Made by a program: the position numbers and the translations under genes | NCBI GenBank assembly: GCA_023415075.1 | Contig: JAEZLU010000109.1 | Coordinates: 1-6,252 of the forward strand | DNA from: Bacillota bacterium | Lineage (GTDB): Bacteria > Bacillota > Negativicutes > Sporomusales > UBA7701 | Direction of reading: 5' to 3' | DNA: 6,252 nt | Notes under the pieces: model-generated | Told to the model about the DNA's origin: nothing | Databases searched by the model: none | What the model saw: the letters and a program-made list of their open reading frames with translations, nothing else | Part shown: positions 1 to 5,217 of the stretch, piece by piece | Position numbering within the stretch: position 1 is the stretch's first letter | How the letters are laid out: every line of letters starts with the position of its first letter

Positions 1-171
1 AGCGACATCATGCTTATTCCCGACATTTACGTTATCGCCGGCTCGCGCATCCTCGACTACTCCGGCATGACCAAGCTCGAGCCCGTCAAAGACCTGCTGT
101 CGGCCGAGCTTGCCGGCATACCGGAGGGTGACGGCCAACTGATAATCATCGGTGCCAGAAATGACATCTGA
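1..171 (+). CDS. C-terminal end of an unrecognised protein (5' end outside the window)
   Basis: An open frame runs from the first base to a TGA at 169-171 and gives the last 56 residues of a protein that begins upstream. Codon use is the same GC-rich style as the neighbours (GCC, CTG, GGC), which supports real coding. The fragment has a hydrophobic stretch (IPDIYVIAGSRI) early, a charged middle, and a strand-like LIIIGARND just before the end. I do not recognise the family and assign no function. It overlaps the next gene by 11 bases, so the two are probably co-transcribed and translationally coupled. The tail suggests a soluble protein, because no long membrane segment is visible in this part. 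Confidence 0.7.
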   Translation, partial: SDIMLIPDIYVIAGSRILDYSGMTKLEPVKDLLSAELAGIPEGDGQLIIIGARNDI

Positions 172-841
172 AAATGACGGCAGTCTGCGCGGCTTGATCG
201 GCCGTCTCAAGGCCTGTCCTGACGACGTCTGGTGGCAGTACCTCCTTAAAAAAGACCCCCTGTACGGCAAAATCCCGCCGGCGGCGCAGCCGGCGCTGAT
301 TGCCGGCGCCGTCGGCTGCGCCGCCGCTGTGTACGACCGGCTGACGGCCGGCTACGGCCGGCGGTCGCCGGCCGCCTATGCCACCGCCCTCGGGCTAACC
401 GTCGCCACTGAAGACATCAGGACCGACTATGACTATATCCTCATCTCCTGCTATACGGCCGGGCCGCCGCTCATCAAGCTTTCGGCTACTGCCCTCGACC
501 TGCTGGCCGGCCTTATCGAAAGAGAAACCCTGCCGGCCATGCTGTCCCGTGCCGGCCTCGCCGACCTGGCCGTGGCCCACGAGCTCTTCCACCACCTGGA
601 GGAAGGGGATTCCGCCAGCTTCACCAGGCAGAAGACCATCGAGTACCGGGCGCTCGGTATCCTCAACTACAAGATCTGCCCGCTGAGCGCCAGCGAGATC
701 GCCGCCGTCCATTTCTCCCGCCTTATGACTGGCCTCGAATATTCGCCGGCCGTCTACGAGCTGCTGCTTCTCTACCTCCAGAAGAAACCGCTGGCCGAAA
801 AACTCATCGGCGAACTGCTGGCCGCCGCTGACAACCGCTGA
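161..841 (+). CDS. Putative HExxH zinc metalloprotease-like protein, function unknown
   Basis: The product has 226 residues from ATG 161. A GTG at 152 would add three residues; neither start has a clear ribosome binding site, so coupling to the overlapping upstream gene is likely. The key feature is AHELFHHLEEGD at about residues 139-150, an HExxH motif (H140, E141, H144). About 35 residues on, SEIAAVHFSRLM (178-189) resembles the helix that carries the third zinc ligand, a glutamate, in ImmA/IrrE-type (DUF955) zincins; E179 would be that ligand. The N-terminal half is Ala/Gly-rich and helical in character. No signal peptide or membrane segment is obvious, so it is probably cytoplasmic. ImmA/IrrE proteins cleave repressors or regulators, but no repressor gene is visible here. 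The zincin call rests on motif and spacing only and could be coincidental; the substrate is unknown. A terminator-like hairpin follows at 905. Confidence 0.75.
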   Translation: MTSENDGSLRGLIGRLKACPDDVWWQYLLKKDPLYGKIPPAAQPALIAGAVGCAAAVYDRLTAGYGRRSPAAYATALGLTVATEDIRTDYDYILISCYTAGPPLIKLSATALDLLAGLIERETLPAMLSRAGLADLAVAHELFHHLEEGDSASFTRQKTIEYRALGILNYKICPLSASEIAAVHFSRLMTGLEYSPAVYELLLLYLQKKPLAEKLIGELLAAADNR

Positions 842-861
842 TATTACTTCCCCCAGGACTA

Positions 862-879
862 CCGGTCACAGGTGACCGG
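862..879 (+). repeat. Perfect short inverted repeat (possible hairpin)
   Basis: CCGGTCAC and GTGACCGG form a perfect 8-base inverted repeat separated by AG, 20 bases after the stop of the HExxH gene. No T-tract follows, so it is not a terminator by itself. It may protect the mRNA 3' end, add to the terminator downstream, or be a protein-binding dyad. Confidence 0.5.
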
Positions 880-904
880 GCCTATCATCGCCGTCCACAA
901 AAGT

Positions 905-944
905 CAGGAGTCCGGTTTACAAGCCGGTCTCCTGGTTCTTGTTT
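905..944 (+). terminator. Intrinsic terminator after the HExxH gene
   Basis: The arms CAGGAGTCCGGTTT (905-918) and AAGCCGGTCTCCTG (921-934) pair over about 14 positions with one T-T mismatch and one G-U pair. A T-rich tail, GTTCTTGTTT, follows at 935-944. The tail is interrupted by G and C but the stem is strong. It would end the transcript of the first two genes and insulate the RNA genes downstream. Confidence 0.7.
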
Positions 945-1011
945 AGCCGCAAAATACCGCATTTTTCATACCTTGGGATCAGGCAGACTTTTAGGCAGGC
1001 TGGTTAATGTT

Positions 1012-1045
1012 GCCGGCCGCCGTCAGTTGACAACTGCCGGCCGAC
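1012..1045. repeat. Imperfect dyad centred on the -35 box of the tRNA promoter
   Basis: CAGTTG-A-CAACTG (1024-1036) is a perfect inverted repeat that contains the TTGACA box. It is flanked by GCCGGCCG (1012-1019) and CGGCCGAC (1038-1045), which pair with one mismatch; the spacing to the core is unequal (4 bases left, 1 base right). It could be an operator or a hairpin, or an accident of a GC-rich genome in which GCCGGC-like strings are common. Confidence 0.45.
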
Positions 1046-1055
1046 GATGTACAAT
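1027..1055 (+). promoter_or_regulatory. SigA-type promoter, distal, for tRNA-Ser and SRP RNA
   Basis: TTGACA (1027-1032), a 17-base spacer and TACAAT (1050-1055) match the vegetative consensus at 11 of 12 positions. The predicted transcript start is near 1062, about 80 bases before the tRNA. There is no open frame between it and the tRNA, so it most likely drives the stable-RNA unit. Confidence 0.8.
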
Positions 1056-1085
1056 AATATTCGCGGTTTAGACCGCATCGCCATA

Positions 1086-1114
1086 TTGCCAACAGGCGAA
1101 TCTTTATATATAAT
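1086..1114 (+). promoter_or_regulatory. SigA-type promoter, proximal, for tRNA-Ser and SRP RNA
   Basis: TTGCCA (1086-1091), a 17-base spacer and a perfect TATAAT (1109-1114) give a second strong promoter in tandem with the one at 1027. The start would be near 1121, leaving a 20-base 5' leader to be removed by RNase P before the tRNA. Tandem promoters are common for stable RNA genes. Confidence 0.8.
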
Positions 1115-1140
1115 TAGAAGGTCAATTGCGTAGAGCACAC

Positions 1141-1232
1141 GGAGAGATGTCCGAGTGGTTGAAGGAGCGCGACTGGAAATCGCGTGCACTGCCAAAACGG
1201 TGCCGAGGGTTCGAATCCCTCTCTCTCCGCCA
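1141..1232 (+). tRNA. tRNA-Ser (anticodon GGA)
   Basis: The acceptor stem pairs GGAGAGA (1141-1147) with TCTCTCC (1222-1228). The discriminator base is G1229 and the CCA end is encoded (1230-1232). The anticodon arm is CGCGA / CTGGAAA / TCGCG, with anticodon GGA at 1175-1177, which reads UCC and UCU serine codons. A long variable arm (GCACTG pairing with CGGTGC around a CCAAAA loop) marks a class II tRNA, as expected for serine. The T arm is GAGGG-TTCGAAT-CCCTC. It lies 14 bases before the SRP RNA with no terminator between, so the two are probably one precursor cut by RNases. Confidence 0.97.
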
Positions 1233-1246
1233 TCCTTTACTTTTAA

Positions 1247-1378
1247 GGTCGGCCCACGGTAGCCGTTGGGTCTTGCGCAATAGGAACTCATGAACCCCGC
1301 CAGGTCCGGAAGGAAGCAACGGTAAGTGACAATTCTTATGTGCCGCGAGGTAGCCTGACGGCTACCTTGGGCCGATGT
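1247..1378 (+). ncRNA. ffs: Signal recognition particle RNA (4.5S-like, short form)
   Basis: This is the RNA core of the signal recognition particle, which binds Ffh and targets nascent membrane and secreted proteins to FtsY and the translocon. The conserved Ffh-binding tip is clear: GCCAGGTCCGGAAGGAAGCA lies at 1299-1318, containing the GGAA tetraloop. The two sides form one long rod: CGGCCCA (1250-1256) pairs with TGGGCCG (1368-1374), and GGTAGCCGT (1258-1266) with ACGGCTACC (1358-1366). The whole RNA is about 125-130 bases, a domain-IV-type hairpin; there is no room for an Alu domain between it and the tRNA. The ends are estimated from pairing. Its place just before dnaX matches the scr-dnaX order of B. 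subtilis, although the Bacillus RNA is the long form. Confidence 0.95.
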
Positions 1379-1388
1379 TAAACAATAT

Positions 1389-1412
1389 GCAGCCGCGAAA
1401 GGCTGCTTTTCT
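1389..1412 (+). terminator. Intrinsic terminator of the tRNA-Ser/SRP RNA unit
   Basis: GCAGCC (1389-1394) and GGCTGC (1401-1406) form a perfect 6-bp stem with loop GCGAAA (a closing G-A pair would give a stable GNRA-like loop), followed by TTTTCT. It ends the stable-RNA transcript 15 bases after the SRP RNA stem closes. Some read-through could feed dnaX, for which I see no convincing promoter of its own between here and 1490. Confidence 0.85.
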
Positions 1413-1502
1413 CATATCTGCCCGCCGTCGGCGAAAGGGAATGCCCGGCTGCGTGTGGAAATAAACCTGGTATGCATAACGCCAAAGCAAGGAGGCCCGG
1501 CT

Positions 1503-3356
1503 ATGGCCTACGTCGCCCTATACCGCCTGTGGCGGCCGCAGGACTTCGACAGTCTCGTCGGCCAGGAACATATCAGCACCACCCTGAAAAACGCCATAAC
1601 CGCCGGCAAAGTAGCCCACGCCTACCTTTTCGCCGGTCCTCGCGGCACCGGTAAGACCAGCACTGCCAAGATACTGGCAAAAGCTCTCAACTGCGCCGAC
1701 GGCCCGACTGCCAGCCCCTGTAATCGCTGCCCGAGCTGCGAGCGCATCACCGCCGGTACTTCGATGGATGTCTTTGAGATCGACGCCGCCTCCAACCGCG
1801 GCATTGACGAGATCCGCGACCTGCGGGAAGCCGTCAAGTTCGCGCCGGTCGAAGGCCGTTACAAAGTATACATAATAGACGAAGTACACATGTTAACGAC
1901 TGAGGCCTTCAACGCTCTGCTGAAGACCCTCGAGGAGCCGCCGGCCCACGTCGTTTTTGTCCTGGCGACCACCGAGCCCCACAAGATACCGGCTACCATC
2001 CACTCGCGCTGCCAGCGCTATGATTTCCGCCGCATCCCGCTGGCCGAAATTGAAAAGCGCCTGACTGCCGTTGCCGCCGACAGCGGTCTGGCGATTGACG
2101 GCGAAGCTGTCCACTTAATAGCCCGCCATGCCGACGGCGGCATGCGCGACGCCCTTAGCGTCCTCGACCAGTGTACCGCCCTTGGCGACGGCCCGATAAC
2201 CGCCGAAGCCGTCCGCGGCCTGCTCGGCCTGGTCGGCCACGACTGGGTCTGGCGGCTGACCGCCGCCATGGCCGACCGTGACGCGGCTACCGTGCTCATC
2301 ACCCTCGACGAACTGGTAACCCTCGGCAAGGACGTCCGTCAGGTTCTTCTCGAACTGGCCCAACACGCCCGCAGCCTCATGCTCTATAAAGCCGCCCCCG
2401 ACGTCGTCAGCCTGGAGACGTACAGTACCGACCGCGACGTCCTCGCCGCCCAGAGCGGCAAATTCAGCCACGAAGAACTGGTGCAGACTATAAGCCAACT
2501 GCAGGCCGCCGCCAACGAGGCCAAATGGTCGGCCGAGCCGCGGATAACGGCCGAGATGGCGCTACTAAATATCTGCCGGCGGGGTAACGCCGGCGATCTG
2601 GCCGCCTTGGCCGAACGGGTTGCCGCCCTCGAGGCGGCCCTGGCCGCCGGTCCGCCCAGGCCGGCCCGCCAGCCGCAGGCTCTGCCGCCGCAACCGACTG
2701 TAGCGGCCCACCCGGCGCCAACTGCGCCGGCCCGCCCGCTGCCGTCGGTCGCCCCGGCCGCCCCGGCCGCTGAATCCCCGGCCCCCGCCGTGGTCGCAGC
2801 CACGGCCACCCCGGTGCCGGCCGCAGCCGTCACCGACCCTCGCGAACTGTGGGCGGCCGTCCTCAAGGAACTCTTGGCCGGCGGCAAACGCTCGGTTCAC
2901 GCCTGTGTGTCCCAGGGAGAACTCGTAAGTCTCCAGGGCGGCCAGGCCACCTTGCAATTTACTTCGGCCTTTGCTAAAGAACGCAGTGAAAAGGAAGATT
3001 ATCGGCAGATAATTGAAAGGATAATGCAGCAAATAGGCGGACAACCGCAGAAATTGAGCTGTACCCTTGTGCCGGCTGGCTCGGCGATCCCAAAACCCGC
3101 CAAAACCGCCCCTGCCGATGCTCCTCCCGGAGTGTCTTCCCAGCCACCGGCGTCTCCCCGATCACCTTCCCAGGCGCCCCCAGCGACTACCTCCGGGTCA
3201 CCCCCGACAACCACTACCAAAGAGGCCCCCGCTGCCCCCCGGGGCCTGTCGACGACCCCTTCCGGGCCGCCGGCCGACCCTGATAACGCGGCCCTAAACC
3301 AGGCCCTGGCGCTGTTTGGCGGTAAAGTTATAAAAGAAACCGAGGAGGAAAGATAA
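1503..3356 (+). CDS. dnaX: DNA polymerase III subunit gamma/tau
   Basis: This is the ATPase motor of the clamp loader, which opens and places the beta clamp at primer ends and, as tau, links polymerase to helicase. ATG 1503 is chosen because AAGGAGG (1489-1495) sits 7 bases upstream and MAYVALYRLWRPQDF is the family's normal N-terminus; a GTG at 1455 is in frame but lacks this support. The product has 617 residues: Walker A GPRGTGKT (45-52), a four-Cys zinc module (C64, C73, C76, C79), Walker B IIDEVH (124-129), sensor 1 ATTEPHK (155-161), arginine-finger SRC (168-170) and sensor 2 GGMRDALS (212-219). The collar domain runs to about 380. A Pro/Ala linker (383-444), a folded tau domain (about 445-523), a Pro/Ser/Thr linker (524-595) and a short tail ending LFGGKVIKETEEER follow. 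No A-rich slippery site is seen where a gamma frameshift would be expected, so tau is probably the only product. Confidence 0.97.
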   Translation: MAYVALYRLWRPQDFDSLVGQEHISTTLKNAITAGKVAHAYLFAGPRGTGKTSTAKILAKALNCADGPTASPCNRCPSCERITAGTSMDVFEIDAASNRGIDEIRDLREAVKFAPVEGRYKVYIIDEVHMLTTEAFNALLKTLEEPPAHVVFVLATTEPHKIPATIHSRCQRYDFRRIPLAEIEKRLTAVAADSGLAIDGEAVHLIARHADGGMRDALSVLDQCTALGDGPITAEAVRGLLGLVGHDWVWRLTAAMADRDAATVLITLDELVTLGKDVRQVLLELAQHARSLMLYKAAPDVVSLETYSTDRDVLAAQSGKFSHEELVQTISQLQAAANEAKWSAEPRITAEMALLNICRRGNAGDLAALAERVAALEAALAAGPPRPARQPQALPPQPTVAAHPAPTAPARPLPSVAPAAPAAESPAPAVVAATATPVPAAAVTDPRELWAAVLKELLAGGKRSVHACVSQGELVSLQGGQATLQFTSAFAKERSEKEDYRQIIERIMQQIGGQPQKLSCTLVPAGSAIPKPAKTAPADAPPGVSSQPPASPRSPSQAPPATTSGSPPTTTTKEAPAAPRGLSTTPSGPPADPDNAALNQALALFGGKVIKETEEER

Positions 3357-3685
3357 TGTTCGGCAACAACATGGGTAATATGGCCGGTATGATGAAAAAG
3401 GTGCAGAAACTGCAGGCCGATATGGCGAAACTCCAAGAGGAGCTCAAGGTTCAGACTCTTGAAGCCACTGCCGGCGGCGGCGCCGTCAAGGTCGTCGTCA
3501 ACGGCGAGAAACAAATTGTCTCCGTAAAAATCGATCCGGCGGCCGTCGACCCCGAAGACATCGAGATGCTGGAAGACATGATAATGGCCGCAGTCAACGA
3601 GGCCATCAAGAAAGTTGACGACATGATGGCCCAGGAAATGGGTAAACTGACCGGTGGCCTCAAGCTGCCGGGTGGCATGTTCTAA
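3356..3685 (+). CDS. ybaB: YbaB/EbfC family nucleoid-associated protein
   Basis: The 109-residue product is a small dimeric DNA-binding protein of the nucleoid, called YaaK in Bacillus and EbfC in Borrelia. Typical features are a Met/Gly-rich N-terminus (MFGNNMGNMAGMMKK), a long helix of Lys/Gln/Glu repeats (KKVQKLQADMAKLQEELK, 14-31), a strand section GGGAVKVVVNGEKQIVSVKID (the family core), a helix EDIEMLEDMIMAAVNEAIKK, and a Met/Gly-rich end. Length is normal for the family. Its ATG shares one base with the dnaX stop (TAATG), and GGAGG (3344-3348) inside the dnaX end lies 7 bases upstream, so translation is coupled. The dnaX-ybaB-recR order is widely conserved and suggests a link to replication or repair, but the exact role is not settled in the family. 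Confidence 0.96.
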   Translation: MFGNNMGNMAGMMKKVQKLQADMAKLQEELKVQTLEATAGGGAVKVVVNGEKQIVSVKIDPAAVDPEDIEMLEDMIMAAVNEAIKKVDDMMAQEMGKLTGGLKLPGGMF

Positions 3686-3688
3686 GCA

Positions 3689-4285
3689 ATGCACTATATA
3701 GCGCCCCTGGCCAGATTGGTCGAGCAATTCCGGCGTTTGCCGGGCATCGGGCCCAAATCGGCCACCCGGCTAGCTTATCATGTGCTGGCCATGGATAAGC
3801 AGCAAAGCCGTGAATTGGTTGAAGCCATAACTGAGGCCAAGGAGAAAATCGGCTACTGCTCGATCTGCTTTAACCTTACCGACCGAGACCCTTGCCAAGT
3901 TTGCCAGAGCGAGGAGCGCAACTCCGGCCAGATTTGCGTGGTCGAGGAGCCGCAGGATGTAGCCGCCATGGAACGGACCCGCGAGTATCGGGGTCTCTAC
4001 CATGTCCTGCACGGCTCGCTGTCGCCGCTTGACGGTGTCGGTCCCGACGAGCTAAGGATAAAGGAGCTGCTGATGCGGATGCAGACCGGCGATGTGCAGG
4101 AGGTTATAATGGCGACCAACCCGGATGTGGAGGGCGAAGCTACGGCAATGTACATCGCCCGGCTTTTGAAGCCGCTTGGGCTGAAAGTAACCCGCATCGC
4201 CCATGGCCTACCGGTGGGAGGCGACCTGGAATACGCCGACGAGGTTACCTTGTCCAAGGCTTTTGAAAACCGCCGGGAAATGTAA
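3689..4285 (+). CDS. recR: Recombination mediator protein RecR
   Basis: RecR works with RecO (and RecF) to load RecA on SSB-coated single-stranded DNA at gaps during recombinational repair. The 198-residue product has the normal family length and full architecture: a helix-hairpin-helix (LPGIGPKSATRLAYHVL, 17-33), a C4 zinc finger (C57, C60, C69, C72), and a Toprim domain with VVEEP (84-88, acidic E86) and NPDVEGE (144-150). The conserved HGLPVGGDLEYADEVTL (172-188) follows. The start ATG is 3 bases after the ybaB stop and the N-terminus (MHYIAPLARLVEQF) fits the family. No good ribosome binding site is present at normal distance, so it is probably translated by ribosomes that finish ybaB. 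A strong terminator follows at 4306. Confidence 0.97.
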   Translation: MHYIAPLARLVEQFRRLPGIGPKSATRLAYHVLAMDKQQSRELVEAITEAKEKIGYCSICFNLTDRDPCQVCQSEERNSGQICVVEEPQDVAAMERTREYRGLYHVLHGSLSPLDGVGPDELRIKELLMRMQTGDVQEVIMATNPDVEGEATAMYIARLLKPLGLKVTRIAHGLPVGGDLEYADEVTLSKAFENRREM

Positions 4286-4305
4286 CTGCATATAAGATTA
4301 AGAGC

Positions 4306-4335
4306 GAGACTGCACAAGCAGTCTCTTCTTTGTTT
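4306..4335 (+). terminator. Intrinsic terminator of the dnaX-ybaB-recR operon
   Basis: GAGACTGC (4306-4313) and GCAGTCTC (4318-4325) form a perfect 8-bp stem with loop ACAA, followed by TTCTTTGTTT. It lies 20 bases after the recR stop and separates the replication/repair genes from yaaL. Confidence 0.9.
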
Positions 4336-4348
4336 ATTCATGCCTATA

Positions 4349-4369
4349 CCTGGTAATACTATTGCCAGG
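4349..4369 (+). promoter_or_regulatory. Hairpin overlapping the yaaL ribosome binding site
   Basis: CCTGGTAA (4349-4356) can pair with TTGCCAGG (4362-4369) through 8 positions with one G-U pair, around loop TACTA. The right arm ends in the first two bases of the Shine-Dalgarno GGAGGG (4368-4373). If it forms in RNA that reads through from recR it could dampen yaaL translation. A weak promoter-like TTGTTT-N18-TAATAC (4330-4359) also lies here, but it would start transcription inside the site, so I do not trust it. Confidence 0.4.
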
Positions 4370-4379
4370 AGGGAAGAAA

Positions 4380-4640
4380 ATGAAGATTAACTGGCCGCAG
4401 AAAATTATCGCCAGCCTAGTGGATAACGATCCGCTACCGGCCGCTTCCATGCCGACCCTGCCGGACGCTGTCGAGCAGGCCCGCCGCGAATGGCTGGCTG
4501 CCCAAAGGTACTATAACTCGGTTTCTGACAGCGATCTGGTGGATCACGCCGTTTACTTGATGCAGGCTGCCGAAAAGAAATATATCTATCTACTCAAGAA
4601 AGCCCGTAACGAAGGAATAACCTATTCGCCTTACTCTTGA
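4380..4640 (+). CDS. yaaL: DUF2508 family protein (YaaL-like)
   Basis: The 86-residue product belongs by sequence style and position to the YaaL/DUF2508 family, which sits between recR and bofA in many spore formers; its function is unknown. ATG 4380 is chosen because GGAGGG (4368-4373) lies 6 bases upstream; an in-frame TTG at 4362 overlaps that site and is unlikely. The protein is mostly helical: a short basic N-terminus (MKINWPQKI), a helix with Glu/Arg and Trp (AVEQARREWLAAQRYYNSV), the family-like SDSDLVDHAVYLMQAAEKKYIYLLKKAR, and a short tail. There is no membrane segment or signal peptide. It is bounded by terminators on both sides and no firm promoter is visible, so it may rely on read-through. 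Confidence 0.9.
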   Translation: MKINWPQKIIASLVDNDPLPAASMPTLPDAVEQARREWLAAQRYYNSVSDSDLVDHAVYLMQAAEKKYIYLLKKARNEGITYSPYS

Positions 4641-4664
4641 CAGGAGGCTAACCGGCAGATGACA

Positions 4665-4710
4665 GAGGTTTGTTTAAAAGCGTCTTTTAAACAAACCTCA
4701 TTTGTTTGTC
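4665..4710 (+). terminator. Strong intrinsic terminator after yaaL
   Basis: GAGGTTTGTTTAAAAG (4665-4680) and CTTTTAAACAAACCTC (4684-4699) are perfect complements over 16 bp with loop CGT, followed by ATTTGTTTGTC. It is the longest perfect stem in the window. The base composition (A-rich opposite T-rich within the stem) could also let it work in the reverse direction. Confidence 0.88.
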
Positions 4711-4759
4711 ATAGCGGGGACTTGCCATTGATATATTGTAAAAGAAGACGCTGCCCCCC

Positions 4760-4788
4760 ATGACAAAAACGGCGGTATTAGTTAAAAT
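4760..4788 (+). promoter_or_regulatory. SigA-like promoter for bofA
   Basis: ATGACA (4760-4765), a 17-base spacer and TAAAAT (4783-4788) match the vegetative consensus at 10 of 12 positions. The start near 4795 would leave a leader of about 24 bases carrying the bofA ribosome binding site. I see no SigE, SigF or SigG pattern in 4711-4812. Confidence 0.65.
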
Positions 4789-4818
4789 AGGGGTAGGCCG
4801 GCTGAAAGGAGAATGCAT

Positions 4819-5106
4819 ATGCCGAACATTCCGGGAATTACGTGGGATTGGAACGTGATCGTCGCCTTCGTATTTGGTATTTTTCTAATCTTTCTTATCG
4901 GTAGGCTTTTCCTGATGCCAATCAAGCTGGTTTTCCGGTTGATCTATAATGCGATTATCGGCGGCATCATGCTGTGGATAGTTAACTTCATCGGCGGTCA
5001 CTTCGGCTTTACTATAGCGATTAACCCCCTCACGGCCCTGACTGCAGGATTCTTGGGACTGCCGGGTGTCATCCTGCTCATTCTCTTCAAAATATTTGTC
5101 GCTTAG
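4819..5106 (+). CDS. bofA: Pro-sigma-K processing inhibitor BofA family protein
   Basis: In B. subtilis BofA sits with SpoIVFA in the outer forespore membrane and holds the protease SpoIVFB inactive until a forespore signal, delaying pro-sigma-K cleavage. The 95-residue product has two or three hydrophobic segments: about residues 13-33 (VIVAFVFGIFLIFLIGRLFLM), 41-58 (LIYNAIIGGIMLWIVNFI), and 70-94 at the C-terminus. The family hallmarks are NAIIGG, NFIGG and INPLTALTAGFLGLPGVILL. ATG 4819 is chosen because AAAGGAG (4805-4811) is 7 bases upstream; the in-frame ATG 4813 is only one base from the site. It has its own SigA-like promoter and follows a strong terminator. Whether sigma-K control works the same way in this organism is not shown here. 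Confidence 0.93.
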   Translation: MPNIPGITWDWNVIVAFVFGIFLIFLIGRLFLMPIKLVFRLIYNAIIGGIMLWIVNFIGGHFGFTIAINPLTALTAGFLGLPGVILLILFKIFVA

Positions 5107-5115
5107 TTGTTTTTT

Positions 5116-5144
5116 TTGATGCCGGTATGGTAGACTAATATAAG
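5116..5144 (+). promoter_or_regulatory. SigA-like promoter for the P-loop NTPase gene
   Basis: TTGATG (5116-5121), a 17-base spacer and TATAAG (5139-5144) lie in the gap after bofA. The start near 5151 would give a leader of about 65 bases. The match is 9 of 12. No terminator separates bofA from this gene, so read-through from bofA is also possible. Confidence 0.55.
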
Positions 5145-5217
5145 ACTTGAGAAAGGGCGCTTTATGTCTGGCTTGAGCCGGTGTGAAGGGCCTTTTCTGT
5201 GGACAAGAGGTGGACCG

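Noticed and set aside
1004..1319. Minus-strand open frames over the tRNA and SRP RNA
   Set aside because: They cover a certain tRNA and SRP RNA. Peptides like this are a well-known artefact of translating tRNA genes.
1443..1502. Direct repeat GCCCGGCT at 1443-1450 and 1495-1502 before dnaX
   Set aside because: Eight bases in a GC-rich genome is within chance, and no functional reading suggests itself.
1578..1592. A-rich run in early dnaX as a frameshift site
   Set aside because: It lies at about codon 28, far before the end of the clamp-loader core, so it could not make a gamma-like product.
2384..2887. Long open frame on the minus strand opposite dnaX
   Set aside because: It is low-complexity Ala/Gly/Ser/Arg caused by the GC-rich linker codons of dnaX on the other strand, with no ribosome binding site or recognisable domain.
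2999..3727. 242-residue minus-strand open frame across dnaX, ybaB and recR
   Set aside because: It runs across three certain plus-strand genes and its His/Leu/Val-rich composition is the mirror of their codons.
4659..4763. Small cysteine-bearing frame as a sigma-G inhibitor (Gin/CsfB), which is near this locus in B. subtilis
   Set aside because: The cysteines are not in the paired CxxC pattern of that zinc finger, and half the frame is a terminator stem.
5107..5117. T-run after bofA as a terminator
   Set aside because: Eight T residues are present, but no stable GC-containing stem precedes them, and the run abuts the -35 box of the next promoter.
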